Of a stretch of 64,000 nt of DNA, positions 16,355-25,428 are shown in pieces (within the stretch, counting starts at the first letter, position 1; every line of letters begins with the position of its first letter). This DNA is from Acidiferrobacterales bacterium. GTDB lineage: Bacteria; Pseudomonadota; Gammaproteobacteria; Acidiferrobacterales; SZUA-150. The stretch is from positions 1 to 64,000 of the forward strand of contig CAMYII010000080.1 in the NCBI GenBank assembly GCA_947258385.1, written 5' to 3'. The notes below the pieces were generated by a model, which searched no databases, was not told the DNA's origin, and saw only the letters and a list, made by a program, of their open reading frames with translations. Made by a program: the position numbers and the translations under genes.

Positions 16355-17365
16355 ATGAATCGAACGCCATGGATTGTCTTCGCACTTCTTTTACTTTTAC
16401 AGCCAGTTGCTGCAGTGGCACATGATACTCGTCCATTGTATGTTGAGATCAATGAACGAGACAAAAATGCCTTCTCGGTGATGTGGAAAGTGCCGATCAC
16501 AGTGGCCGCAACCAACGTACCCGACATACGCTTACCGGATACCTGTCAAGCGGCGGGTCCCGCGACAGGGAGCAAGACAACCCGCGAACAAACGTATCGA
16601 TGTGGTACAGACTTATCCAACGAGTCTATTTCGATTCACTATCCTCGTTACAATCCTTCCATATCGAGTTTGTTTCACTTTACACGCTTGTCTGGCGAAA
16701 AGTACTCAGTGGTACTCAGTCCCGAGAAAAGTGTTTGGCAAGTGCCTGAAAAAGAACAGACATGGAAGGTGGCCAAGGAATATATGGCATTAGGTATTGA
16801 TCATATCCTCAAAGGCTATGACCACCTGCTGTTCGTGGCCTGCCTGGTTCTCATCTCGGGTACGCTGCGCCGCATCTTGATTACGGTCACCGGGTTTACC
16901 ATCGCCCATTCGATCACGCTCGGACTGGCGGCCCTGGGCCTGGTGCGGGTAGCGGTGCCACCGGTCGAGGCGGCCGTCGCGCTGTCCATTGTCTTTCTGG
17001 CCATGGAGCTCGCTCGCGAGAAACGCGATACGCTGACCTGGCGCTACCCGATTGCGGTGTCGGTCTCGTTCGGGTTGCTGCACGGCTTCGGATTTGCCTC
17101 GGTCCTGGGCGAGATCGGGCTGCCGCAAACGGAGATCCCGGCGGCGTTATTGTTCTTCAACATCGGTGTGGAGCTTGGGCAGATCCTGTTCGTACTGGTG
17201 CTCATTGCTCTATTCCGCTTGGTGCAAAGCGCGGTGGCGAGCCTGGCCGCGAAGCCCCGGATCCGCATGGCCGATACCGCGTTTTTGCACCGTCCCGCCG
17301 GGTATTTGGTGGGCACTCTGGCGGCGTTCTGGATGGTCGATCGCGTCGCCTCGTTTTGGGCCTGA
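16355..17365 (+). CDS. HupE/UreJ_2-family membrane protein
   Basis: A 336-residue protein. A signal peptide (to about AVAHD) is followed by a soluble beta-like N-terminal region of about 120 residues, then six or so membrane helices. Conserved family features are LGIDHILKGYDHLLF, IAHSITLGLAALG, LHGFGFASVLGEIGLP and FFNIGVELGQI. HupE and UreJ proteins are linked to nickel uptake for hydrogenase and urease. This longer subfamily with an exported N-terminal domain is uncharacterised. It is the third gene of the cassette; conserved His residues suggest metal handling, which is inference. Confidence 0.82.
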   Translation: MNRTPWIVFALLLLLQPVAAVAHDTRPLYVEINERDKNAFSVMWKVPITVAATNVPDIRLPDTCQAAGPATGSKTTREQTYRCGTDLSNESISIHYPRYNPSISSLFHFTRLSGEKYSVVLSPEKSVWQVPEKEQTWKVAKEYMALGIDHILKGYDHLLFVACLVLISGTLRRILITVTGFTIAHSITLGLAALGLVRVAVPPVEAAVALSIVFLAMELAREKRDTLTWRYPIAVSVSFGLLHGFGFASVLGEIGLPQTEIPAALLFFNIGVELGQILFVLVLIALFRLVQSAVASLAAKPRIRMADTAFLHRPAGYLVGTLAAFWMVDRVASFWA

Positions 17366-17439
17366 ACGGTAAGCCCGGGGCGACTGTTGTCAGCTGACTT
17401 AAATATTATTACTTTCCATTTCTAACCAATTCCCGATTC

Positions 17440-17588
17440 TTGGCGTCAGGAATGGGCCGATGCCGCCGCCCGCGTTGGGGTTCGTCGACCTAAGCCCATG
17501 GACGCTGGACCGGTAAATCGCCGGGGGAGTGCCGGCACTGGCGGGCCGGTAAACGGCCGACGCCTCGCGGCCGGGTGCTAACGCGACG
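17440..17588 (+). pseudogene. Decayed 3' end of an AraC-family DNA-binding gene
   Basis: Bases from about 17503 align without gaps over 65 positions to the end of the intact AraC-type gene (near 25728-25792). Both share CGCTGGACCGG, GCGGGCCGG and AAACGGCCGA blocks. Further upstream, a CGCGTTGGGGTTCGTCGACC stretch matches that gene's helix-turn-helix region, with about 13 bases missing. The frame is broken by stops. The operator-like motif follows both copies directly, so gene end and site were probably duplicated together. Confidence 0.55.
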
Positions 17589-17632
17589 TGGCGTGAAATG
17601 ACCGGACTGTGCCTAGACCCGAGGGGTAGATT
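17589..17632 (+). promoter_or_regulatory. Operator-like site A (TGGC-N6-TGAC ... TAGATT)
   Basis: TGGCGTGAAATGACCGGAC, 19 bases, then TAGATT. The two TGRC half-sites lie ten bases apart, one helical turn, as expected for an AraC-type activator. The hexamer could be the -10 box. It lies 307 bases before the outer-membrane protein at 17939. Related sites occur at 22476, 25325, 25809 and 37166. Confidence 0.5.
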
Positions 17633-17804
17633 GGGCGGGCAATCGCAAACCGCGGGTCGCGTGTGCTTTCGGCCTGCTGCGCTGGCGCTGGCCCGCGTGG
17701 GCTCGGCAGGCGGCTGCGTACGGTGTCGGCCTTCTGGTTTATTGAGCAAATACACGGGTTCTGGTAGCGTGGAGCGGGTTTGAAAGCGGGAACCGCACCG
17801 GCCG

Positions 17805-17846
17805 CTGAACACGGAGACAAATCAACTGAACACGGAGACAAATCAA
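17805..17846 (+). repeat. Two perfect 21-bp tandem repeats
   Basis: Units at 17805-17825 and 17826-17846 are identical (CTGAACACGGAGACAAATCA plus A). They lie in the leader before the gene at 17939 and look like expandable noncoding DNA. Confidence 0.7.
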
Positions 17847-17938
17847 CTAAGGAGATAAGGCGACGAAAGCACGCAAGGCGCGGGTCAGGTAAAAGTTTAT
17901 TTACATCTTGCCCATCACTTCTGCAAAAGGGGGACACC

Positions 17939-18787
17939 ATGAAAAATACCGCAAGGCTGGCCTTGATCACAGTCCTGTGCCTCGTGTTTGCGCAGCCGGC
18001 CTCCGCCGATGACGGTGACCCGCAAGGCCTGCCCTGGGAAACCGGGTATGTGAACTTTGGGTATTATGTCGTCGGCCTGGACAGCTCATTCCGTTTCGGC
18101 ACGGACAATCTCGGCGTCGGGATTGAGATTAATGTCGAAGAGTTCCTGGACCTGGATTCCACGGATACCGCATTCAGGCTGGATGCCGGCTACCGCTTCG
18201 GGAAGACTCGCCGGCACGGCGTGGATTTCAGTTGGTTCGGATTCGATCGTGATTCCACAAGAACGGTTGGCACCGCGATCGAGCTGCCGCCGGAGCTCGG
18301 TGGCGGCACCATTCCTGTTGGGACCACCATTGACAGTATTTTTAACTTCGATATCTTCAAGCTGAAATACCGCTACTCGGTTTTCCTGGATGAGCGGATC
18401 GACCTCAATCTTGGGACCGGCCTGTATGTCATGCCGATCGAATACGGCCTCCGTGAGCTGGGTGATGAGTTCACAAAAGAGGATATCACCGCGCCGCTGC
18501 CGGTGATCAGCGTGGGTTTTGACCTGGCGATCACGCCGAAGTGGTTCCTGAAACAGGGCCTTGATATGATGTATCTCAAGCTCGGTGATTTTGAAGGCCG
18601 GATTCTCGATACGCACCTCGCCGTGGAATACCGGGGCTGGAAGAATGTCGCGCTGGGCGCGGGCATAGACGGTATCCTGGTCAAGATCGACGCCGAAGAC
18701 GAAACCGATTATCCCGGGATAGACATGGTCGGGGTGGTCAAGTTTTCGTACATCGGCGCGCTGGCTTATGTGAAGTTTTATTATTAG
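17939..18787 (+). CDS. Outer-membrane beta-barrel protein, function unknown
   Basis: A 282-residue protein with a clear signal peptide (cut near QPASA). The rest is alternating polar and hydrophobic strands (YVNFGYYVVGLDSSF, FRLDAGYRFG, IDLNLGTGLYVM, ITPKWFLKQGLDMMYLKL), ending in AYVKFYY. The pattern fits a small outer-membrane barrel, with no family I can name. The frame is open upstream to 17780, but the ATG at 17939 follows AAGGGGGA and starts the signal peptide. Operator-like site A lies upstream. Confidence 0.75.
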   Translation: MKNTARLALITVLCLVFAQPASADDGDPQGLPWETGYVNFGYYVVGLDSSFRFGTDNLGVGIEINVEEFLDLDSTDTAFRLDAGYRFGKTRRHGVDFSWFGFDRDSTRTVGTAIELPPELGGGTIPVGTTIDSIFNFDIFKLKYRYSVFLDERIDLNLGTGLYVMPIEYGLRELGDEFTKEDITAPLPVISVGFDLAITPKWFLKQGLDMMYLKLGDFEGRILDTHLAVEYRGWKNVALGAGIDGILVKIDAEDETDYPGIDMVGVVKFSYIGALAYVKFYY

Positions 18788-19004
18788 AACCTATCTCAAA
18801 ATACCTTCCGCCCGAACAAACGCGGAGATCGCGGAGACGCAATGTACGCGAAGGAAGCAAAAAATGCTTTATTTTGGAGTCTTCTCTGCGTCCTCTATGC
18901 CTTGGCGTGCTTTGCGTTGCTTCCAGGGTGTGAAGGGTTGCTGATGTTAGGGACAGGCGGTGGATTCGCCTAAAGCGAACAAGGAATAGGGAGTTTTATT
19001 CGCC

Positions 19005-19412
19005 ATGATCACCTTCTTCCTATCCTTGACGAGGCTTTTTGTCGCCATCTGGCAGGGCGTCAAAAAGGACGAGGAGTTTCGCGCACTTTTATTTATATTG
19101 CTGACGCTTCTTACCGGCGCGACGCTCTTTTATTGGCGTATAGAGGGATGGAGCATCATCGACTCGGTGTATTTTTCCATCATGACCATGTCGACGATCG
19201 GCTACGGAGACCTCGTACCGACCTCCACGTTTTCCAAGCTGTTCACGATTATCTTTACGCTGTTGAGTATCGGTGTGTTTGTGGCGCTGGTCAGCAAGCT
19301 GGTCGCGATCATCCTGGCGCAAAGGAAAACGGCCCGGGCGAACCGCAAACACCGTACGTCCTCCCACGGGCATAAGGTGGGCGATGAAGATAGACAACGG
19401 CCTGCCGAGTAG
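19005..19412 (+). CDS. Two-helix potassium channel
   Basis: A 135-residue protein. It has one membrane helix (about 27-44), a pore helix and the K+ filter TIGYGD (64-69), then a second membrane helix (about 77-105) and a basic tail. The filter is canonical. There is no ligand-binding domain such as RCK or CNB, so gating is unknown. It would form a tetramer in the inner membrane. It stands between an outer-membrane protein and a lipase without evident operon links. Confidence 0.88.
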   Translation: MITFFLSLTRLFVAIWQGVKKDEEFRALLFILLTLLTGATLFYWRIEGWSIIDSVYFSIMTMSTIGYGDLVPTSTFSKLFTIIFTLLSIGVFVALVSKLVAIILAQRKTARANRKHRTSSHGHKVGDEDRQRPAE

Positions 19413-19506
19413 GACCAGAAAGCGATTGGACTGAATGCTTGCGACTTGGAACCCTAACGACACGTATACAAGCCGAGAAAAATATCTGATCGAGAGGAAA
19501 CAAGCC

Positions 19507-20835
19507 ATGAGAAATCTTCTTATGCAAACCATTCCTTCATTTCGTGCCGGACCAACGCGTTCAAGACTGTTGCTGTTTTCCTTGCTCCTCCTGACAGGCT
19601 GTCAGCACGCTGTTACGTTGATGCCTACCCCCGAGGTCTTGAGAGATGAAAGATTTGACGTTTTTACTCACAACCCTAACCTTGAAAAGACCAACAAGGT
19701 CAATGTGTTCTATGCAACCAATCGTCTTCCATCGGATAAGCCGTCTGAACCGGGTTACGCAAAAAGCTTCGACCATACATTGCGCTTTGGCGAGGCGACG
19801 CTTCAATTGGGATCAGACGAACAGAATTGGGAACAGCTCTATGCGGAATCGACAACCGCAGAACGAAAAGACACGTTTGAGATATCACTGATCCAGCACA
19901 GGGAGATTGGCAGTCTTAAGGAATCAGACTCCCCGGAACGACTCCCCGAAGACGTGAAAGATTTTATTGCAGAACTCAATGAAGCCATTGACCAGAGCCC
20001 GTTAAAAACACTGACCATTTATGTCCATGGCGCCAACAGCAACTTTTACCGTGCCACTGCCCAGGGCGCCCAATACCGCTATTTTACCGGACAGCATGCG
20101 GTGGTGCTCGTCTTTGCGTGGCCGTCTGCCGAAAACATCCTTAAATATACGACTGATGTCAAAAATACCAAACAGACGGTACCGGACTTTATTCGCCTGC
20201 TCAAGATCATGACGAAATACAGTAGTGCCAAGCGCATTAACATCATTGCCTATAGCGCCGGTGGAAGGCTGACCGGCGACGCCTTAGGTCAGATAGGCGC
20301 TCAGCATGAAAATAAAAACGTTGGACGGGCAAGAAAGGCATTGCGTTTTGGCCATTTGTACCTGACGTCCTCGGACGAGCCATTGTATGAATTTATTGAC
20401 TACCTTCCCGGCTATATCCATTTGTTTGAAGGTATTACCGTCACCGCGGATCCGAAGGATGGGGTGCTGGGTTTCGCCAAACTCACGGACGGTCAAATCC
20501 GGCTGGGAAGGCCTCCGAAGGAGGGCGGTGAACTCGACCTGACCGCGGAACAGCAGACATGGCTTACCAATGCCATCAACAGCAAGGCATTTACGCTCAT
20601 TAATCTCCAGGTGAACACGATACCGGGGTTTGAATTCACGCATGGAGCGTGGTATGAAAATCCCTGGGTCAGCACGGATGTGATCGCCACATTGAATCTC
20701 GGACTGCGGCTGGAACAAAGAGGTCTTGCCGTATACAAGGGCCATTTTGATCGTGACGTCTGGTATTTCCCCCCGGATTATCTGCAGAAGCTGAAGGCGT
20801 TCTTACTGGAACGGAAGAAAGCGACCGCCCGGTAA
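19507..20835 (+). CDS. DUF900 alpha/beta-hydrolase lipoprotein, copy 1
   Basis: About 442 residues from ATG 19507 (GAGAGGAAA upstream). The leader ends in a lipobox (LLTGC), followed by LMPTPEVLRDE. The YATNRLPSD and YVHGANS segments and the nucleophile elbow AYSAGG (Ser250) fit DUF900 lipase-like hydrolases. The substrate is unknown; an ester or lipid in the envelope is likely. Two relatives at 22667 and 43023 share the MP(T/A)P start and the SAG elbow, but this copy is the most divergent. Confidence 0.82.
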   Translation: MRNLLMQTIPSFRAGPTRSRLLLFSLLLLTGCQHAVTLMPTPEVLRDERFDVFTHNPNLEKTNKVNVFYATNRLPSDKPSEPGYAKSFDHTLRFGEATLQLGSDEQNWEQLYAESTTAERKDTFEISLIQHREIGSLKESDSPERLPEDVKDFIAELNEAIDQSPLKTLTIYVHGANSNFYRATAQGAQYRYFTGQHAVVLVFAWPSAENILKYTTDVKNTKQTVPDFIRLLKIMTKYSSAKRINIIAYSAGGRLTGDALGQIGAQHENKNVGRARKALRFGHLYLTSSDEPLYEFIDYLPGYIHLFEGITVTADPKDGVLGFAKLTDGQIRLGRPPKEGGELDLTAEQQTWLTNAINSKAFTLINLQVNTIPGFEFTHGAWYENPWVSTDVIATLNLGLRLEQRGLAVYKGHFDRDVWYFPPDYLQKLKAFLLERKKATAR

Positions 20836-20885
20836 TCGGGGCGCATATGTGTTACTCAAGACAGAAATTGACAGGATAGCCAGGC

Positions 20886-22361
20886 ATGAAAAAATTCAGC
20901 GAGAAAAGCTTGTCCTATTTGGGGTTGCTGCGCCGTTTTGCCCGTGTCCTCGCCACCATGTTCGCCGGCGTCGTTATCACGCTCGTCGTAGGCGGCGTCT
21001 ACTATCTGAACAGTCGACCCGAGCTCAGTGTGTGGCATACCGCGCAACTCGATCAGGAATATACCGCGGAATCACCGGTGACGCGCTTCGAGGACTATCT
21101 GGCCCTCGAGGATCGGCTGTTCGCGCAGCTCGAGGACCGGGTCTATGCTAAGATTCGCCCCGAGGAACGGCGCGTGATCAACCGCTATCACCGCGGCAGC
21201 CTCTCAGACCCCGCCCGCTGGCCGACCAACTGGAATCGAAGCTTCGAACGGTCTGCGGGTGAACCCCGCGCCGGCGTGTTATTGCTACACGGCATGTCCG
21301 ATGCTCCCTACGCCCTGAGGCAGCTGGGCGAGCGGCTGGCGGCCTCGGGTGCCCGGGTGCTGGGATTGCGCATACCGGGTCATGGCACGGCGCCATCCGG
21401 GCTCGTTGATGTACGATGGGAGGACATGGCCGCGGCGGTGAAACTTGCCATGCATCATTTGCGCGAAAAGACGGGTGATCGTCCCCTGTATATTGTGGGT
21501 TACTCAAACGGTGGCGCCCTGGCAATGCAGTACGTACTCTCGGCGCTGGGGGATGATTCACTGCCCAGGGTGCAGGGGGTGGTGCTGCTCTCACCGGAGA
21601 TAGGCGTGACAAAACTGGCCGCCCTGGCCGTCTGGCAGGCCCGCCTCGGCCGCCTGCTGGGTCTGCCCAAGCTTGCCTGGGTCTCGGTATTGCCGGAATA
21701 TGATCCGTTCAAATACGGTTCATTTGCCGTGAATGCAGGGCAACAGGCGCATCGCCTGACCGCTGAGATTCAAGACCAGATCAGCAAATCTGCTTCGGCC
21801 GGCACGTTGGCACAGCTGCCGCCAATCCTGGCCTTCCAGTCCGTCGTCGACACCACGGTATCGGTGCAGGCCCTCATCAAGGGCCTGTTCGAGCGTTTAC
21901 CGCGGGGTGGACACGAGCTGGTATTGTTCGATCTCAACCAGTTCGCGGCAATCGAACCGCTGCTGGATAAGAGCCCCCGAGAGCTGATTGCCTCGCTGCT
22001 TGCTGACCGGACGCTTTCTTACGGGTTGACACTGGTGAGCAACGAGAGCGCATCAAGCCAAAGTGCCGTGGTCTACCACAAAGATCCAGAAAGCGACGAG
22101 AAAAGCGTCTCATCGACCGATCTCGCCTGGCCGCGCGGCGTCTACTCCCTCTCGCATGTGGCGCTGCCCTTTCCCCCCGATGATCCGCTTTACGGGGGGG
22201 ATGACGCCGGTGATAGCCCCGGGGTCCGGCTGGGAAACCTCGCGCTTCGAGGAGAACACGGACTGTTACGCGTGACCCCCGGCGATCTGCTCAGGCTGCG
22301 CTGGAATCCGTTTTACGAGTACATGGCGCAGCGCGTGGCGCGGTTCATGGCGCTGCACTAA
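20886..22361 (+). CDS. Membrane-anchored alpha/beta hydrolase (carboxylesterase-like)
   Basis: A 491-residue protein. One N-terminal membrane anchor (about 20-42) precedes an alpha/beta hydrolase core. The oxyanion region is VLLLHGMSDAPYALR and the nucleophile elbow is GYSNGG (Ser207). The RIPGHGTAPSG segment is typical of monoglyceride-lipase or carboxylesterase folds. The C-terminal region includes LFERLPRGGHELVLFD. It starts 50 bases after the DUF900 gene on the same strand and may be co-transcribed. Substrate unknown. Confidence 0.8.
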   Translation: MKKFSEKSLSYLGLLRRFARVLATMFAGVVITLVVGGVYYLNSRPELSVWHTAQLDQEYTAESPVTRFEDYLALEDRLFAQLEDRVYAKIRPEERRVINRYHRGSLSDPARWPTNWNRSFERSAGEPRAGVLLLHGMSDAPYALRQLGERLAASGARVLGLRIPGHGTAPSGLVDVRWEDMAAAVKLAMHHLREKTGDRPLYIVGYSNGGALAMQYVLSALGDDSLPRVQGVVLLSPEIGVTKLAALAVWQARLGRLLGLPKLAWVSVLPEYDPFKYGSFAVNAGQQAHRLTAEIQDQISKSASAGTLAQLPPILAFQSVVDTTVSVQALIKGLFERLPRGGHELVLFDLNQFAAIEPLLDKSPRELIASLLADRTLSYGLTLVSNESASSQSAVVYHKDPESDEKSVSSTDLAWPRGVYSLSHVALPFPPDDPLYGGDDAGDSPGVRLGNLALRGEHGLLRVTPGDLLRLRWNPFYEYMAQRVARFMALH

Positions 22362-22475
22362 ACTTTCCAAAAGGGAACGCCGTGACGTGATGGGGGGCTC
22401 CGTTCGGAACGGCCCTCCGGAAGAGGGCTGAATAGGGATCGTCTGCCTGTGCGCGGCGCTGTCGTTGAATCCCGC

Positions 22476-22519
22476 TGGCGTGCAATGGCCAGACTTTCCC
22501 CGCGCCCAGGCGCTAAATT
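22476..22519 (+). promoter_or_regulatory. Operator-like site B
   Basis: TGGCGTGCAATGGCCAGAC, 19 bases, then TAAATT, with the same spacing as site A. It lies 148 bases before the DUF900 gene at 22667 in an otherwise gene-free 305-base gap. Confidence 0.5.
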
Positions 22520-22666
22520 GTAGAGGTAAAGAGCACCGCGTCCGCGAGAATGGCGGGATGACGCTCGACGATGGCCGGATTCAGTTGTACGGCTGTTTTG
22601 GTTCTGGTCTACCGGACCGACCTCTCTTTCATTTATCAACGATTGCCGGAATAAAGGGATGGTGAA

Positions 22667-24079
22667 ATGGCGATAAACAGATCCTGGAATGATAACCTGC
22701 CTGTCAGCGCCTTTAGGGTTTCAGCGCGGGTTGTGAAATCGGCGTCGCTCTTGCTGGTGTTGGCGCTGAGTGCCTGTGCCTCGGACAGCCTGTATAAACT
22801 GAATTTGATGCCGGCGCCGGATATCTACGATGAGGGCAGCGTCAACCCCTTCACCGACAAACACCCCATGGAATCCATGCCCTATCGAGGCGTGTTATAC
22901 GCCACCGATCGCGCCCCGGTCACTGAGAACACCAAGGACTCCAAGGAACTGCATTACCAGAACAAGCGCGGACACTTGATCCGCACGGGGATCGCCCATA
23001 TGCAACTGGGTGAAGAAAAGATGACCTGGGAAGAGGCGCGCCGAATCTCGCTGCTGAAAAACCGCACCGACAAATATCCGATGCAGGTCACCCGTATCGA
23101 GGAGCTGGGCCTGGTCGACACCTCCGTGAGCAGGGCCTTTATGGACCTCGCCGACCTGCCCGAGGACCTGGGGCGCGGTGGACGGGAGCTGGTGCGGCTG
23201 GTGAATAAAAAACTGGCGATGTCCAAACACAAGCATGTCTACATTTACGTGCATGGGTATAAGGTCAACTTCGATAATCCCATGCTGGTCTCCGTGGAGC
23301 TCTGGCATTTTCTCGGCTACGAGGGTGCGTTCATCGCCTATGCCTGGCCGTCGACACCGAAACTGACGGCCTATGCCAAAGACATTGAGACCGCAGCTTA
23401 TTCCGCGCGTTATCTGCGCAAGTTGATCGAGTACCTGGCGGCGAATTCCGATGCCAGCCGCATCCATATCGTTGGATACAGCGCAGGCACGCGGGTGGTG
23501 ATCAATACCTTGTCTCAACTGGCGTTGCAAAACAGCCACTTGAATCGCGCCCGCATCGCCAGAAAGCTCCGCGTAGGGCAAGTGATCCTGGTCGGCAGTG
23601 ATTTCGATCGATCGACGTTCGCAGGATTTATCGAAGACGGAATGTTGAAGGTGCCCGAGCACCTCAGTATTTACATGTCGGCCAATGATAAGGCACTCCG
23701 CATGTCGCGATGGGTGTTCGATCGCGGAAGATTAGGGCAGATGTTCGCTGACGGTGAGCTCCAGCCCGGAGTCGAGAGATTCATGCGTCAGCGTAATGAG
23801 ATATCTTTCATCAACGTTTCCAATGCGGAGGCCTCCGGTACCGGCAACGGTCATGCCTACTTTCGTCAGAGCCCCTGGGTCAGCAGCGACGTACTGATGA
23901 CGCTGATGTACGGTCTACCCCCCGGTCAACGCGGCCTGGTACGCAGCGATGCGAACCCGATATGGACATTTCCCGAAGATTACATCGCGCGATTGCGGCA
24001 GGCGCTCGGTGTCGCCAACCCCGCGCTCGCCGTGGATTCACGACAGGATACAAACAGCAAAGCAGCAGATAAACCGTAA
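22667..24079 (+). CDS. DUF900 alpha/beta-hydrolase lipoprotein, copy 2
   Basis: A 470-residue protein with a lipobox (LALSAC). LMPAPDIYDEGSVNPFTDK is followed by GVLYATDRAP. The core has YVHGYKVNFDNP and the nucleophile elbow GYSAGT (Ser272), then a NGHAYFRQSPWVSSD stretch. It is most like the copy at 43023. The last 20 or so codons and the bases after the stop coincide with a repeat also present at 38701, so the C-terminus may have been rewritten by that element. Function unknown, presumably an envelope ester hydrolase. Confidence 0.84.
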   Translation: MAINRSWNDNLPVSAFRVSARVVKSASLLLVLALSACASDSLYKLNLMPAPDIYDEGSVNPFTDKHPMESMPYRGVLYATDRAPVTENTKDSKELHYQNKRGHLIRTGIAHMQLGEEKMTWEEARRISLLKNRTDKYPMQVTRIEELGLVDTSVSRAFMDLADLPEDLGRGGRELVRLVNKKLAMSKHKHVYIYVHGYKVNFDNPMLVSVELWHFLGYEGAFIAYAWPSTPKLTAYAKDIETAAYSARYLRKLIEYLAANSDASRIHIVGYSAGTRVVINTLSQLALQNSHLNRARIARKLRVGQVILVGSDFDRSTFAGFIEDGMLKVPEHLSIYMSANDKALRMSRWVFDRGRLGQMFADGELQPGVERFMRQRNEISFINVSNAEASGTGNGHAYFRQSPWVSSDVLMTLMYGLPPGQRGLVRSDANPIWTFPEDYIARLRQALGVANPALAVDSRQDTNSKAADKP

Positions 24080-24120
24080 ATGGGCAAGCGCGGCGTTCCG
24101 CGTCGTAGCCAAATCGCAAG
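24011..24120. repeat. Dispersed repeat, copy 1 (matches 38701-38800)
   Basis: The first 28 bases differ from 38701-38728 at one position. After a short length difference, the block from AAACCGT to AAATCGCAAG also matches. It overlaps the end of the DUF900 gene. Confidence 0.6.
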
Positions 24121-24129
24121 CCTGGTTTT

Positions 24130-25149
24130 TCAATGCGGGCAATAGTGCAGACGATACTCCCGCGGGCTGACGCCGGCGATGCGGCGAAAGGCGCGGGCGA
24201 AGTTCGACGGATCCTCATACCCTACCTCATAGGCCGTATCGATTATGCTTCTAGCGGGATCTTTGAGCAGGTGCGCGGCGGCGTCGAAGCGCGCCTGCTG
24301 AACCAGCTCGGAGTAGCTCAGACCGGCCCCGGTCAGTTGCCGCTGCAGCGTGCGCACACTCGTGTTGGCGATCTCTGCGGCTAAGCTGATATCCGGGTAG
24401 CCCTCACGCAGATAGGCCTTCAAAACCTGTTTGAGGGAGCCAGGGAAATCCCCTGCTGGTTCGGTGGGGGCTTGCGGTACTGATTCGGAACCGAGTCGCG
24501 CAGCGCGAGCGCTTTGCCCGACTCGCGGCGGCAGACTCAGCATGGTGCGGGGCAGGTCAATCCAGGCCGTCCTCTGGCCGGTGAGCAAGCGGGTGTTGGG
24601 GAACTGTTCCGCAGCATAGCGGCCGGGCGGCAGTGTTGATCGAAATGCCATCACGGAGGGGTACCACGTTGGTAGTGCAAATGCACGTATAGTGGCCACC
24701 ACCGCCATGGCGGCATGAAGCTCGCAGTGGCGCGTGCCGTGCGTGTCGTCAGGAGCGCGGTTCCTGATGCATATGCTTACCCTGGATTCACCGCCAACGA
24801 TCCAGATGTCGAGGTGGGCATCCTCTAGGCGCGCCAAACTGCAGAATGCCTCGAGCGCGGCCTTGAGCGTCGGCGCAGAGGGAATCAGACTGCTGAGCAT
24901 CGGGTTCAGGTCTTCGGTCGCGAAATCCGTTGTCGCCCGCAATGCCAGATCGTCCAGGCCCTCGCGGTAGGCCATCTCGGTCAAGAAGTCCAACGTCGGA
25001 AGCAAGGGTAGCTGCGCCTCGGGTTGGTCGACCAGCATGGTCGGTAGCCTGGCTTGACGAAGCCCGCGCTCGACCGGCGCGCCGATCTTGCGCAGGAGCT
25101 CAAGATAAGGGAGTAGATGCGCTGCTCGGAAGATCGGTATCGGCTCCAT
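24130..25149 (-). CDS. AraC-family transcriptional regulator with arabinose_bd-type N-terminal domain
   Basis: A 339-residue protein. The N-terminal part (about 20-200) matches the sensory domain of OruR/VirS-like regulators. The C-terminal helix-turn-helix pair (about 240-335) includes LAAEIANTSVRTLQRQLTGAGLSYSEL and VGYEDPSNFARAFRRIAGVSPREYR. AGGAAGG precedes ATG 25149. Such regulators usually activate lipid, amino-acid or virulence genes in response to small ligands. It is divergent from a stand-alone AraC domain. It is the obvious candidate to bind the TGGC-N6-TGRC sites found nearby, though this is unproven. Confidence 0.9.
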   Translation of the reverse strand: MEPIPIFRAAHLLPYLELLRKIGAPVERGLRQARLPTMLVDQPEAQLPLLPTLDFLTEMAYREGLDDLALRATTDFATEDLNPMLSSLIPSAPTLKAALEAFCSLARLEDAHLDIWIVGGESRVSICIRNRAPDDTHGTRHCELHAAMAVVATIRAFALPTWYPSVMAFRSTLPPGRYAAEQFPNTRLLTGQRTAWIDLPRTMLSLPPRVGQSARAARLGSESVPQAPTEPAGDFPGSLKQVLKAYLREGYPDISLAAEIANTSVRTLQRQLTGAGLSYSELVQQARFDAAAHLLKDPARSIIDTAYEVGYEDPSNFARAFRRIAGVSPREYRLHYCPH

Positions 25150-25324
25150 TATTATTTCCTTCCTACAATCGATATAGGTGAGGTTTCATTCGGAATCGAT
25201 CCTTATTGCAAACGATAACCCCGTCTGGTCCGTTGTCAACTGAGCTATATCACAACTTACCATTTGGTGCCAACAATCTCTGGGTACTTTACCCCAAACG
25301 CGCGCCGTACCTATCCCACCCCAA

Positions 25325-25368
25325 TGGCGCGAGATGACCAGACAAACGGGTGTCGCCAGCGGTAATGT
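25325..25368 (+). promoter_or_regulatory. Operator-like site C between two AraC-type genes
   Basis: TGGCGCGAGATGACCAGAC, 19 bases, then TAATGT. It sits in the divergent gap between the full regulator and the stand-alone AraC domain, 61 bases before the latter's ATG. It could serve autoregulation. Confidence 0.45.
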
Positions 25369-25428
25369 CCCCACACGCGCTAAGTCAAACGATGGCTCCG
25401 CGATACCCACGCGCGCATCGCAAGGGAC

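Noticed and set aside
17805-17846. CRISPR-like repeats
   Set aside because: Only two units in direct tandem without spacers; no cas genes in the window.
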